Positions 39,347 to 52,335 are shown, counted from the first letter of the stretch. The stretch: DNA of 64,000 bases from Agapanthus africanus (GCA_030015575.1 JASDDO010000014.1:164953911-165017910); one strand, 5' to 3'. Numbers and translations are program-made. Notes: generated by a model from the sequence alone, not told the origin.

Positions 39347-42274
39347 TGTCATGTGCTATGTTTCTGAAACAACAAGATAATCTCATATATATGACATATA
39401 TACAATTAAAAACAATAATTTATTATTAGAAGCCAATGATTTTTCTTGAATGATTAAATTATAATCGAAATATATTTCCATAATGGATTTTTACTTGTAA
39501 CCCTTCTAAACATAGCAAATTATTTTCTATCCAAAAAATCTTGGTATTTACTTTTTACCGTCCCAAAATTAATAAGATATATCATTTTACCCTTTTTACA
39601 ATTTCCATCAACTGTTAACGGCATAACATTAGGTTTTTCTTTAAAATATGTCAACCTCTCTTCTTATTTGGAAATACACAATTTTTCCACAAATTGAAAT
39701 TAAGGTTTAGGATTCCACTGCACCTTTTTCAAAATCGATCATGAAATCAGGAGCATTTTCAACATCCTTTTCTAGCTATGAAGAAATTGAATGCTTTTAC
39801 GGTCTTACCTGTTGTTTTCGGGTAAATGGTAAACTTAAAATGTAAATCCCCGTTCCCATCTATAAAAAAATTTCTATATTTTTCCTAGTCTCCCGATTGC
39901 TTCCCTATTTTTCCTCGTAATCGTGAAGGTATTTTGGTTGCTCAAGTGTTACTAATTGTTTCTTCTAAACCCTTAAAATCAAGCCCAAAAGAAAATTTTA
40001 ATTTAAATTAAAACCTTAAAAATTCTTAACTCCTTCAAAACCCACGCCAAACTCCTCGCCACCAAGCTCCAAACCCTACACACCACCCTCGCTGTGACCA
40101 TCGCCGGAGCGACCACCGCCGACCACTGTCGACCCCAGCGCACTCACAGGAACTTCCCAGCACGACACTCCGCCTCCAGCGATCGCGAGACATCTCCGAC
40201 GACGAACCCGAACGCGAGCCGAGGCCGCGAATCCAAACCGTGTCGTTCGTCGCGCGTTCGTGCCGTTGCCGCTGCCGTGCGTCGCCAAAGCGTCTCCAGG
40301 CAAGTTATCTACTTGCTTCATGCTAATTGTTTTAATAGAACTTGAAATACTGTTAAATTCCACATGAACATTTAGTGCGACATGAAATAGTGTATGTGTT
40401 CGATGCAAAACTCGAACATAAACCTTTCTTTAAACTGACAGAAATTGATCGTATAATCTGGCCCATGTGATAATGAACATTGTGTAGGAATTTGACTGAA
40501 AAATATGATTGTTATTGGCTTAAACGAGCACCCCCAATTACACCCGTAAAAACTGGGAAATTCCTGCACCTGAAATTTATTTAAATCACAATTAATTGTG
40601 TATATATTTAAATGATGCGTTCGAGGGCTCAAATCGAAGATGACTCGACGACCTGTAACCCTATACAGGTTCTTAATTGTTTCTGTACTGAAATTATGAC
40701 GAGAATTGGTTCGGAGAGCGGCTCTGGACTGCAGTCCAGAGCAGCTCTGGCTGTTGGTTTCTATCTCGTAATGCTCACTACCTTGTTGCCTGAATTTGTA
40801 TGTTGCGGAACCCTACACTTTATTGAAGATGAATCTGTTATCTAAATAACTCAAGTGATTTCACACCCTTTTATCATCGTTTACTATTTAATCTGCAATT
40901 TAAAAGAACAGGGCGTATAGCAGTCCCAAACAGAAACAGAACTGATACCATAGTGTTGAACAGTGCATAACTTCTGATGTAGAGATGAGATTGAGAATAT
41001 GTCTAGTGCGTTGGAAACCCTATTGAAAAATATAAATTTCATTCAACTGTAGCGTCGCTAAATTCTGACCCCAACTGGGTGAAAATTGTGCCACAAAACG
41101 GACGTTCAGTTCAGAAACTGAATTTCCTGCAGCGAGCACTTAAATTGAAACGGCTGTAACTTGAATACCAGAAATCCGATTGTATTGAAACCAATTTTTA
41201 TGAACTTCCGACAGAGTATACTTATTACCGTATTTGTATCATTTCACTGAATTCTGAACATATGAATTACTGCAATTTTTGTAAGCTTATGACGTGCATA
41301 ACAGTTCATATTACACATGACTTGTTAACTGCATAAATGTACATACCTTACCCAACTGCCATATACATAGTGATAGTGCGCGTTATTATTCAGTAGACAT
41401 TGCATTATCGTACGTGAATGGTATTGATTTAGGAGTGTCAAGTACGCCAATGGAAAAGTGAATGATTCGTGACAGTGATTAATACAGTGAACAGTGACAA
41501 AACCGTGTTATTGGTGTATACTTGTACACGACTAAATCATAATCATCAATAGTGTAAATCTGGGGAAAAAGGGGAAATTGAAGTGGAAAGAGCATCGTAT
41601 TTAGCGGGACCGTGTTTTAGAGGATGATCATTCGAACAGTGATTCTTATATATATTAGGTAGGATCTAGCGATCCGGCTGCCAGGGTTATGTCCCGGGCG
41701 TGTGGGCCGTTGTCTCGGGTATGTACGAGACTCCCGTTAAACATGATCCTCCTTTCCACTATTCGATTTCAAACATGACTTAGAGACCGATAGGGACACA
41801 GATCATACTTTGCATCATTTAGTGACATAGTGATTATCCGCATTTTACTTTCACTGTTATTACCTTATTTGCCCGTTTCATGTCATTATTATAATATTGC
41901 TATTACGTCGCTCTGACGACCTGAGTATGCATGCTCAGACCTCGAGGAAGAACCAGCACAGGAATCGGATTTACCTTTCGAGCTAGCGGAGATCTAGTCT
42001 GGAGTAGCTCTTTCTTCTTTTCTGCTTTCCCAAAGGAGATTTTGTACTCGAACTTGGTTAGTAGTTCTTTTCTGGTTTATTTGTAAATTGTGAACAATGA
42101 ACTTTGATGTAATAGTTTAGTGATGTATTTCCTTTACTTCTGTGCTTTGTTTACTGATTACCATGTAATGCTAGAAGCCGAAGTGTGACTACGGCGGGAT
42201 TATTCCTTGATCGTAGGAGTATGGCTGGCCTAGTCATCCCTCGTTTTCCGTATTTTGGGAAGCGGGGCATGACA
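39347..42274 (+). repeat. gypsy 3 5' LTR (left end uncertain)
   Basis: The right end is secure, GGGGCATGACA followed by the primer site. A GC-rich block (40080-40310) and sentences such as CCGGCTGCCAGGGTTATGTC (about 41680) belong to the LTR. The left end could be up to several hundred bases further right. It holds a 34-nt near-perfect palindrome at 40715-40748. No protein is encoded. Confidence 0.55.
40715..40748. repeat. 34-nt palindrome in gypsy 3 LTR
   Basis: The centre is CTGCAG at about 40729-40734. The inner 22 nt (40721-40742) are perfectly palindromic and the outer arms AGAGC/GCTCT extend it with one mismatched pair. Confidence 0.95.
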
Positions 42275-42283
42275 TGGTTTTGT

Positions 42284-42300
42284 TGGTATCAAAGCCGTGT
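42284..42300 (+). other. gypsy 3 primer-binding site
   Basis: TGGTATCAAAGCCGTGT, close to the initiator-Met tRNA complement TGGTATCAGAGC, lies nine bases after the LTR end. Confidence 0.8.
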
Positions 42301-42408
42301 TTAGTAACAAGGGATAACATTAACTACACTGTATTACATTATTTTCGTTTCACTATTCCTGATTTTCATCCTTGTATCTAATCATATCCTTTTGAATCTT
42401 CCAGCGAT

Positions 42409-44130
42409 ATGACGTCCCCGAACGAACACTCCTCGGACTCAAGTTCTCAGGACCGCACGGAGAGGATACTTAGTGCACTGACCTCTCTTGCAGAAGCTCA
42501 GGAGAGGAAGACGGACTTACTCGCCAAGAGACTCAGGGCTATTACCGCTGCAGGAGGACCCTCCGCATTCATTACCGCCCCCGAGGGCACTACTCCACCA
42601 GCTTACTCTGCCAGGGTTGGCACCGTGTCAGATTTCTGGAGGTTGCATCCAGCTGCATTTACAGGGCTAGCCGAACCACTAGAGGCCGAGCAATGGCTAG
42701 TGAACATGGAGAACTTACTGACGGCCGTCAGGGTACCAGATGAAGATAGGGTGAATGTGATAAAGATCCGGTTGGAAGATGAAGCCCATACTTGGTGGAC
42801 AGTTGAAGAAAGCGGGCTAGAGAGGCCAATCGAATGGAGCAAATTCAAGGAGTGCTTCCTGGACCATTATTTCCCTTCCACCGCCAAGGCCGAGATGGAA
42901 GAAAGATTCATCTTACTGAAGCAGAATGGCTGCCCCGTGGACGTATATGCGGCAGAGTTCAACCGTCTAAGCCGATTTGCTCCATACATGGTCGCTTCAG
43001 AGGCCACCAGGGCCAGACGCTTCTTGCAGGGACTTGATTTCGAGCTGCAGCAGTTGATCGCGTCACTGGAGTTGCAGACTTTTGCACAGGTACTCAACGC
43101 GGTGAGAATTCAGGAGAAATTGAACAACAAGTTCAGGAAGCCCCCAGTCATTCCAGCACGCACCCATGCACCTTCTTGAGGAGCGATACCGGTTCATAGG
43201 CCAGGAACAACTCAGATGAGGCGTCCATTCGTGCCCCAGCATCGCCCCCAGAGACAGAACGTAGTTTGCGGCTACTGCAATAGAGATGGGCATACCCAGA
43301 AGGACTGTTGCCACGCCAAGAGACAGTGCTTAATTTGCGGATCCAGTCGGTGCAGGATTAGCGGTTGCCCCGAGCGAGCAGAGATACAGGGAGGTTCTGG
43401 ACCGCAGCAGCAGAGACCACAGGAGCAGAGGCAACCCTATACAGGTCGCGGTCAGGGACGGGCTTTCACCTTGACCGCCAAGCAGGCAGAGGCTTCAGGA
43501 GAAGTTGTCACAGGTATTCTACTCGTGCATTCCATGCCAGCTAGAGTACTATTTGATTCTGGAGCATCGCACTGTTTCATATCTGAGCATTTCATTGATA
43601 CACACTCCATACAACATGAACTACTAACCAAGGGCTGGGAGATACATACGGGTAATGGCATTATAATATCTAGTCGAGAATATAGATCATGTCCGGCTGT
43701 AGTGTGTGGCAGGGAATTCTATGCGAATTTTCTTTTGATCGGGACAGGCAGTTATAACGCAATTCTCGGGATGGATTGGATGAGTACCTTCCATGAAGTT
43801 ATTGATTGCCGAACAAGGAACGTGATCTTCCGCATTCCCAACCACCTGGAGTTTATTTTCGAAGGCGGAAGCGAATCTTTGGAGCCAGCCAAGTATAGAG
43901 CCAAGCCAAAAGAGCTGACAGCTATGGAGATTGATGAGAGCGCAGCCCCAGAGATTGTTCGGGACTTTCTGGACGTATTTCCTGAAGATTTACCAGGTCT
44001 ACCACCTCCACGCGTCTTGGAGTTCTCGATTGATTTGACTCCAGGTACAACACCAGTTTCCAAGACCCCGTACAGAATGGCACCGGCTGAGTTGGCAGAA
44101 TTGAAGAAGCAAATTGAAGAGCTCCTGTAG
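42409..44130 (+). pseudogene. gypsy 3 Gag and protease
   Basis: One reading frame runs from ATG 42409, interrupted by TGA at 43177-43179 and TAG at 44128-44130. Residues about 65-245 are the Retrotrans_gag core: FWRLHPAAFTGLAEPLEAEQW, then the EDEAHTWW segment, then KAEMEERFILLKQ. After the first stop a knuckle CGYCNRDGHTQKDC (Cys-x2-Cys-x4-His-x4-Cys) appears at about 43270-43312. The protease has the active-site text LFDSGASHCFI near 43548-43580 and a GMDWMS segment near 43771. The TGA is readable as CGA mutated C to T. Without the two stops the frame is intact, so the copy is not very old. Confidence 0.9.
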
Positions 44131-45724
44131 AAGGGATTTATCCGGCCGAGCGTTTCACCGTGGGGTACACTAGTTCTGTTAGTGAAGAAGAAGGATGGAT
44201 CGCTGCGGATGTGTATAGATTATCGGGAGCTGAACAAAGTCACAATAAAGAACAAGTACCCAATTCTGCGCATCGACGACCTTTTCGATCAGCTAAGTGG
44301 GGCCAAGGTATTTTCGAAGTTGGATCTCCGTTCTGGATATCATCATATCAGAGTAGCAGCCGAGGATGTATGCAAGACGGCTTTCAGGACCCGATACGGA
44401 CGTTATGAGTTCCTTGTGATGCCGTTCGGTGTTACCAATGCTCCAGCGATATTCATGGATTTGATGAACAGGGTGTTTGCAAAGTACTTGGACACGTTTG
44501 CCGTTGTATTAATCGACGACATACTTGTTTACTCGAAGACCCGGGAGGAGCATGTTGAGCATTTGCGCACGGTTCTACAAATTCTTCGGGAAGAGAAGCT
44601 GTATGCGAAATTAAGCAAGTGTGAATTCTGGCTCGACAAGGTTCAGTTCTTGGGACACATCATTTCGAGCGAAGGCATCTCAGTGGACTCGGCAAAGATA
44701 GAATCTGTCAGAGATTGGCCAACGCCGATGTCAGTGGCCGAGATCAGAAGCTTTCTAGGATTGGCAGGTTATTATCGGAGGTTCGTCCAAGACTTCTTAA
44801 GAATTGCTGAACCGTTGACGAGGCTGACACGGAAGGATGTACCGTTTGCGTGGACAGAGGAGTGTACACAGGCATTTGAGACACTGAAGCAGAAGTTAAC
44901 CACGGCGCCCATTCTTACAGTACCAGATGATTCCGGTGGTTTGGTGATACATAGTGATGCCTCAGGGAAAGGATTAGGCTGTGTTCTGATGCAGCACGGC
45001 CGAGTGGTTGCTTACGCCTCTCGACAGCTGAGAAATCATGAGAAGAACTACCCTACACATGACTTGGAGTTAGATGCAGTGGTTTTTGCGTTGAAGATTT
45101 GGTGGCACTATCTGTTGGGCGAGAAGGTGGAGGTGTACACAAATCATAAAAGTCTGAAGTACGTCTTCACTCAGAAATAACTAAACATGAGGCAGCGCCG
45201 ATGGCTAGAGCTGATGGCAGACTACGACTTGGACCTTCAGTATCACCCGGGAAAAGTAAATGTTGTACCAGATGCTCTCAGTCGCAAACCAGCGGTCATG
45301 ATATTGAACAATCAGAGAAGCCTTATTGAGGACTTTCAGAGACTCGAGCTTGAAGTCGTCACACCGAGCGCAATCAGTCAATTTTGGCAACTACAGGTGC
45401 AGTCTTCCCTTGTGGATCGCATCAAGGCTGCACAAGCGGATGATCCTCGATTGCAAAAGTTCAGAGCGCAAGTAGAAGCCGGGCTGAGAACGGACTTAAT
45501 CATACATGAGGATGGTTCTCTGAGATTCGGTAGCAGACTCTGCGTACCTAAGGGAGATGTTCGAGAAGAAGTACTGGCTGAGGCGCATAGTTCAGCTTAT
45601 TCTGTGCATCCGGGAGGTACAAAGATGCATCGGGATCTAAAGCAGCATTTTTGGTGGAAGGGGATGAAGCGAGAAATTGCGCGGTTCGTATCCAGATGCT
45701 TGGTCTGCTAGTAGGTGAAGGCGG
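44131..45724 (+). pseudogene. gypsy 3 reverse transcriptase, RNase H and integrase start
   Basis: Same frame as gag. [27 protein letters not shown], the catalytic [10 protein letters not shown] near 44509-44538, and LGHIIS. RNase [31 protein letters not shown] and PDALSRK. Integrase zinc finger: EAHSSAYSVHPGGTK then RCLVC. TAA at 45178-45180 and two consecutive TAGs at 45709-45714, where QQ is usual, interrupt it. Ten bases later copia A begins. It would copy the element RNA into DNA; here it is inactive. Confidence 0.9.
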
Positions 45725-47874
45725 TGTAAGTCCATGCTACCTCTCCCGGTACTTACGGGCTTGCGGAATTTGATGAAAAACGATTTTCTAGAGGCGGTAA
45801 CATGGACTCAAAACGGATCTTTGTTAAATATCTAACTAATAACCTAACTAGGAGTTGTTAACTACTCAGTTAGGGGGTTATACCTTTCTTTCTTGAACTC
45901 CTTCGTCTTCTACACTTAATAGTGTACGGATCGGCTTCACCCCGTCGTCTCCTTGCGCCGAAGATCGATCCACCCGAAAGCTTCTACCTTTGGCTTCTTC
46001 TTCGAGCTTTGAAGAAACTAGTTCACTCGGTTTGCTAAACCTTATGAACTAGAGTGAGTAGAGGAGAGTGTGTTGGGATTTTTCTCTATGGTTCTTACTT
46101 CTCAACACATGAGATAAGTGAACCATAGACTAGAGAGAGAGGGAGAGCAAGAGGAAGAGGGTGAGAGCTCAAGCCAAGAGAGAGAATGGAAATGATAGAA
46201 TGAGCAAGACTTTTCTCTCTTAGCTCTCATAATCCAAAGCCATCATAACAAATCATAGCAATCAAGTATTATGTGATGGTTTAAGTCAAAATAGCCATAT
46301 CATTTCATGCACTCATTTTGCACAAGATAAACAAGCAAGCAAAAAGTCTTGCCATGAAATGATAGCTATTGTCATGATGATGGTCAACTAGTCCAACCTA
46401 GTCAACCGGTCAACAAAGTCAATAAGTCAACAAAGTCAACCCCTCAACAACCATGTCACCATAATACTTAATTAATATTATTGTTAATGATGTTTCATAT
46501 TCTTATTAGGGTTTAGCAAAAAGTCAATAGTCAACAGTCAACAGTCAACAGTCAACAACCCTAATGAGAATCCCCTGCCTCTGTCTCTCCGTCAACTGTG
46601 CATACACACCCGCATCCGCGTTCCGAGGAACACGAATACATACGAGATAAAACCAATCCTAAAACGTACACTAGGATCTGGCTTAAACCAAAGCCCGCTA
46701 GTGTTAACTGTCCGGACACTAAACGTGCACAAGTGCATGGATGTGACCGAACCCTGTCGCAAAACTATGTGACCTGTCGCAAAACCATGCGACCTCTACT
46801 CTTTTGCCTAAAGGTGAATAGCTTTCTGTGTGGGACTCTAAAGACTCGACACTACGCTGGTAGTGGGTTTAACCACAGACCGCAAGCGGCACTAGCTGTG
46901 CGTAACGGTCCCCAGGTAGATGCCCACAAGAAGACTGATGAGGTGAAACCCATCTGAACTCCTACTGAGCCTGAATGTGACAGTCTCCGTACAGTCTGGT
47001 CTGTTCGTCTGATACATCGCATGGCGGGCCTAGGGGGCGGTAAACGTCAGTCCCCTAATAGCTGTACAAGTCATGTCGGAGTGAAGCCCAGAACACCCTG
47101 AGATAACAGTGGAAACCTACCAGTATATCTCGCTTGCCCTGGCCAGGGACTACTCGTGTAATGGTTCTCCTAGACACAGCGCGATGTCAACCCCCAATAC
47201 CGGGAGAGATGAATCCTGTCTAACCGTTACTGCCTCCAAGTGCTTCGGGACTGCACCCAACTACTACCTGTTTGCACGACTCCTTTGAGCCGTGGTAGGG
47301 TAGTAATCAAAGTACAGTGGGAACACACTCGAGACGAAGTGACAGTGTCAAGTCAGCGGACTAAGCTGTACTCATGTCACCTGGGAACTGATAACTGACG
47401 ATAGGTATAATACCAACCAATCAGTTCCCGACGAGTCCTGTCCAGTGTACTCGTAACCTAACGAGCACCCGCATACTATCTCAAGTACGACGTATTGACG
47501 GCTGTTGGACAGACCGTCTCCCCTGCTGGGATGAGAAGCGTATGCGCTAGTCTACTCCGGAGTATCGATGCCCTGTCTCGATAGACCTGCGACTAGGGAC
47601 CTGCATAAGGATGTGCTTATAGATTACCCAGCCTCCACTAGTGTGACTGCCATCACAACGCTGGTAATCAAGCAAAGATCCTAAGGGCTCCACTAATGTG
47701 TATAGGTAATATACTAAAATAAACAAATGTACACATTGAAGTAGAAACAAACCAAGTAGCATACTACTATTTTGAGCAAGATTGTATATACAACTGTGAA
47801 TATCCCAAGCTTCCATTAAGTAATATACAAACTAGTATGATACAGTAATGACCTCTAGGGCATATACACTAACA
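45725..47874 (-). repeat. Copia A 3' LTR
   Basis: 2150 bp, TGTAAGTCC to ACTAACA. It contains a dense run of GTCAA/GTCAAC words at 46382-46560, including five AGTCAAC units in a row at about 46521-46557. Confidence 0.92.
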
Positions 47875-47884
47875 ATCTCCCACT
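47875..47884 (-). other. Copia A polypurine tract
   Basis: Minus strand AGTGGGAGAT directly before the 3' LTR. Confidence 0.8.
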
Positions 47885-47888
47885 TGCA

Positions 47889-50800
47889 CTAAGGCCATGT
47901 ACTGGCGTATCGAAGACCTATCATCTCGATCAGCCGCTCGAACTGAGTCTGGGGCAAGGCCTTGGTGAATGGATCTACTGTGTTATCTTCTGAAGCAACC
48001 CTCCGAACCTCGATCTCCTGGCGATCCACGATCTCCCTGATCAAGTGATACCGCCTCAAGATGTGTCTGGATTTCTGATGGGACCTGGGTTCCTTCGCTA
48101 AAGCTATAGCCCCGTTGTTGTCGCAATACAGAGGTATTGGATCAACAATGGACGGAACCACCTGAAGTTCTTTTAAGAACTTCCTCATCCAGACGGCTTC
48201 TTTTGCGGCATCAGATGCAGCGATGTATTCCGCTTCCATAGTCGAGTCAGCAACGGTTTCCTGTTTGGAACTCTTCCAACACACCGCCCCTCCATTGAGG
48301 GTAAAGAAAAAGCCCGACATGGACTTGGAATCATCCTTATCACTCTGGAAGCTGGAGTCAGCAAAGGCCTCGATCTGGAGGTCTTTTCCGCCATACACCA
48401 AGAACATCTCCTTTGTCCTTCTCAGGTACTTGAGAATGTTCTTTACCGCTATCCAGTGTTTCTCCCCAGGGTTTGACTGATACCGGCTTACTACACTCAG
48501 TGCATAAGCTACATCCGGTCTGGTACACAACATCGCATACATTATAGAGCCTACCGCAGAAGCGTAGGGTATAATAGACATGCGATCCCTCTCCAAATCA
48601 GTCTTGGAAGACATCTCTTTGGAGAGGGTGATCCCGTGACAAGCCGGTAGGTTACCACGCTTGGAATCTTCCATACTGAATCTTTTCAGTATGGTGTCGA
48701 TGTACCTGGACTGCGAAAGTCCTAATATCCTCTTGGATCTATCACGATGGATCCGGATCCCCAGGATGTATGAGGCATCACCCAGGTCTTTCATGGAGAA
48801 CCTGTGTGACAAGAATCCCTTGACAGATTGTAGCATAGGAATGTCATTTCCTATCAAAAGAATGTCATCCACGTATAAAACGAGGAATATGACAGTTCTT
48901 GCTACAAATCTACTATAGATGCATGGTTCATCTGGATTTTTGATAAAGCCAAATTCTTTGACCGTCTCATCAAAACAGATGTTCCAACTCCGCGATGCCT
49001 GCTTTAGTCTATAGATGGACTTGAGCAACTTGCACACCTTTCCGCTGCTCCCACTCTGAATGAAACCCTCTGGCTGGTCCATATAGACACACTCCTCTAA
49101 ATTTCCATTTAGAAAAGCGGTCTTTACGTCCATCTGCCAAATCTCATAATCGTGGAAGGCAGCAATGGCAAGAAGGATCCGAATGGATTTCAGCATAGCC
49201 ACTGAAGAAAAGGTTTCGTCATAGTCCAAACCAGGTCTTTGACGAAAACCCTTTGCAACAAGTCTAGCTTTATAGGTCTCAACCTGTCCATCTACACCAA
49301 TCTTCCTTTTGAAGATCCACTTGCATCCTACGGGTTTTACCCCATCTGGAGCAATGTCCAACGTCCATACTTTGTTGGTGTGCATAGACTCCATTTCGGT
49401 CCGCATTGCATCCAGCCATTTTACCGAGTCAACGCTTTGAACGGCCTGCTGGAAACTAGTAGGCTCATCATAATCTATGATGCAATCCTCTCTATCCCCG
49501 TCTATGAGAAAACCGTAGTATCTCTCGGGCGGATGAGATTGCCTACTACTCCTGCGGAGTGGCGTAGGAATGTCCTGTTCTTTTGAACCCTCTGGTTCTA
49601 CTAAGCTTTCAGTAATAGCTCGCAGTTATGGAATTTCTTCCAGTTCTACTGTGCTCCCACTTATTTGGTTTTCCAAAAACTCAGTTTCCAAGAAGTAGGC
49701 ATGACGAGAAACAAAAACCTTTTGTTCCTCTTTGCAGTAGAAGAAATATCCCTTGGAGTTCTTTGGATATCCCACGAACTTGCACTGTACTGAGCGTGCC
49801 TCGAGTTTGTCCACATGCTGCTTTTTAACAAAAGCTGGACATCCCCATGTCTTAATGTGCTTAAGATAGGGTTTCTTCCCACACCACATCTGATATGGTG
49901 TGGTAGGCACAGTTTTAGTTGGAACTCGGTTCAAAAGGTATGCAGCCGATTCTAGCGCATATCCCCAGAATGATCGCGGTAACTCAGCGTTACTTATCAT
50001 GGACCGTACCATATCCAATAGGGTGTGGTTCCGTCTCTCCGATACACCGTTATGTTGCGGAGTGTATGGAGGAGTAAGCTGAGAGAGAATTCCATTCTCT
50101 TTTAAGTAATCCAGGAACTCGGCACTTAAGTATTCTCCACCTCGATCAGATCTTAGTGTTTTGATACTTTTGCCGGTTTGTTTTTCTACTTCATTCTTAT
50201 ATTCCTGGAACTTTCCAAAGGCTTCGGATTTATGTTTCATTAAGAAGACATATCCGTACCTTGAAAAGTCATCCGTAAAAGTAATGAAGTATGAAAAACC
50301 GCTTCGCGCATGTGTAGACATTGGACCGCACACATCGCTGTGTACGAGTCCCAAGAGCTCGCTCGCTCTTACTCCGTGTCCAGTGAATAGAGTCTTTGTC
50401 ATCTTTCCTTTGAGACAGGATTGACAAGTGGCATACGACTGATATTCGAACGAATCCAAATATCCTTCTGTATGTAACTTCGTCAACCTTCTCTCATTGA
50501 TGTGACCCAGTCTACAATGCCATAAGAAAGTCTGATTGATTTCTGGAGACTTTCTTTTGTGTGTATTCTAGACATTGAAAATCTGTGGTTGGTTTAATAC
50601 GTATATACCATTGCTCAATGTACCTGACCCAATCAGAACTTGATTAAGGTGAATGTTTACAACATTGTTTACAAACGCAAATTCATAACCTTCTTTAGAA
50701 ACCAAAGATACAGAAATGATATTACAAGTTGCGTTGGGTACAAAAAAGCAATTACGCAAAACCAAAACATGTCCATCTGACATTCCCAGGTGATAGGCCC

Positions 50801-50975
50801 CCACGGCCTCAGCATCCATGCTAGCTCCGTTTGCAACTTTGAGGGTCATGTCACCTGCCTTCAAAAACCTACGGTTTCTCAATGCCTGCAAAGAATTACA
50901 GATATGAGATCCTGATCCGGTATCCAATACCCAGGAAGTAGAGTTTATTGAAAGACAGTTATCAATAACATACAC
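47889..50975 (-). pseudogene. Copia A Pol: protease, integrase, reverse transcriptase, RNase H
   Basis: One frame over 3.1 kb with only two stops, TAG at 50568-50570 and TAA at 49626-49628. Protease: WVLDTGSGSHIC near 50920. Integrase: zinc finger with CRLGH then CQSC, catalytic region HSDVCGPM, FTDDFSRY and PYTPQHNGVSERRN. Reverse transcriptase (start M at 49406): KARLVAKGF, QMDVKTAFLNG and the YVDD site at residues 178-181 of that segment. RNase H: ADSSFQSDKDDSKSMSG and STMEAEYIAASDAAKEAVW. It ends 14 bases from the LTR. The domain order protease-integrase-RT defines Ty1/copia. Both stops are one base from Gln codons, so a single C-to-T each could explain them. Confidence 0.92.
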
Positions 50976-50989
50976 ACCTGAAGCTGAAG

Positions 50990-51346
50990 CCGCAACTTAC
51001 TTCAGATCCTGTGTTCTGGCCTTCCAAGCCCTGCAATCTTTCTTCCAGTGTCCACTCTCATGACAATAGAAGTATTCTTCCTTTCCCACAAGCTTCCCCG
51101 CTATCTTTGTTGCTTTTGCCTTTCCCTTCGTATCCACTTTACTAACACCGCCCCTTGGTTTGGCGGGGGCTTTCTTCTTCTTTCCCTTGGCTTTCGCCTT
51201 GGACCTAGAAGAGGAAGTCCTCCTACAAACAAAGTGGATGTTTCCCTACCTTTCTGTAGGGTGCCCTCTGCGCTCCTCAGCATATTGAGGAGTTCTGAAA
51301 GTTCAACTTCCTTTTCTTGTAAGTTGAACTTTAGTATAAACTGGGC
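50990..51346 (-). pseudogene. Copia A gag C-terminus with altered zinc knuckle
   Basis: Lies between the TAG ending the gag ORF and the protease. A basic tract (KAKAKGKKKKAP) and a knuckle reading EYFYCHESGHWKKDC are seen in another frame. The first Cys of Cys-x2-Cys-x4-His-x4-Cys is replaced by Tyr. Confidence 0.65.
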
Positions 51347-51856
51347 CTAAGTGGAAGGAAGGGACTGGAGAATCAAGTCCGTATAGAGCTCATTCTCCAA
51401 CGTGGTCCCAAGGTCCGCGAGCTCCTCAATGTAGCCAATCATCTTAAGCACGTGTTCCGCTACCGATGATCCGACGGCCAATCTTGCCGAAAATAACTTC
51501 TTCGACACTTCGTATCTTGCGATACGAGATTGCTCTCCATACAGTTCTTTTGTATGGAGAAATATGGATTCGAGATCCATATTCTCGTGCCTCCTCTGAT
51601 GTTCGTTGTCCATAGAGGCAAGCACGAGGCACTTGGCCTTCGCGCAGTCTAGTTCCCAGGTCTTACGGATTTCCATATCCGCGACGCTGGTTTTGGGACC
51701 TGGGACAAGGGGAGCTTTGGTGGTAAGAAGATACTCCAGCTTGTCGTAAGTGATTGCCATCTTGACATTCCTGAGCCAATCTTTGTAGTTTGGCCCTGTC
51801 AGTATGTTTTTCTCTAGTAATAACTTAAGTCCAGTCATGTCGATTGGTCGCTGCAA
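51347..51856 (-). pseudogene. Copia A Gag N-terminal part
   Basis: 169 codons from ATG at 51856. The text LLLEKNILTGPNYKDWLRNVKMAI is the usual start of plant copia gag. It then has the segments KAKCLVLASMDNE and LKMIGYIEEL of the capsid-like fold. A TAG at 51347-51349 stands where Tyr is usual (LPS-x-Y-x-QF). The frame then shifts relative to pol. It forms the particle in intact relatives. Confidence 0.85.
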
Positions 51857-52335
51857 TTAGGAGAGACAAAAGAAACACTCAGCATGATGCTCTTGCAAGT
51901 TTAGAGTGGTTTTTAGTTTGTCTAAACAGGATGGCTCCCACTGTCTCTCGAATCCCTCCTCAAACCAAAAAGGAAGAATTAGTCAGGATCAATCTCACCG
52001 TACAATTCTTGCTTAACCGTTCGGCCAGGCTGGTGTCGGTACTTCAAGGGAGGTTTTTCAACGCTTTCGCGAAGTTCCTTAATTAAATAACCTCTTTTCC
52101 CTGGGGGCGTAGCCCCGCTAACACTTTTCTAGACACCTGCTTGGTTTATAGCATTGATCGTTTAGTGAGAAATTTCCCGAGGAGTAGCATATACTCACAG
52201 TAGGATCGGGATCCAAATATCATTGCATGACGAAACTGAAGGAATCCTACCAGAATCATCACACTCCAAATGGTATGCAACTCTAGCAAGTTTCAGTACT
52301 TATGAAACTCCCGATGTGGATTTTTGCCCCATGCT

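Larger units (their letters stand above)
39347..45724 (+). mobile_element. Ty3/gypsy retrotransposon 3, chromovirus-like, interrupted by copia A
   Basis: In order: LTR ending GCATGACA at 42274, primer-binding site, gag with zinc knuckle, protease, reverse transcriptase, RNase H and the start of integrase. At 45724 the reading is cut within the integrase zinc finger by the copia A LTR. The integrase core, any chromodomain and the 3' LTR must lie past the right window edge. The left end is an estimate, chosen because TGTCATG at 39347 mirrors CATGACA at the other LTR end. The RT and RNase H wording (FTQK-x-LNMRQRRWLEL) is of the Tekay/Del/Reina chromovirus type. Confidence 0.8.

Noticed and set aside
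40076..40408. Arg/Ala-rich ORFs on both strands
   Set aside because: They lie in the GC-rich part of the gypsy 3 LTR; both strands are open because of composition.
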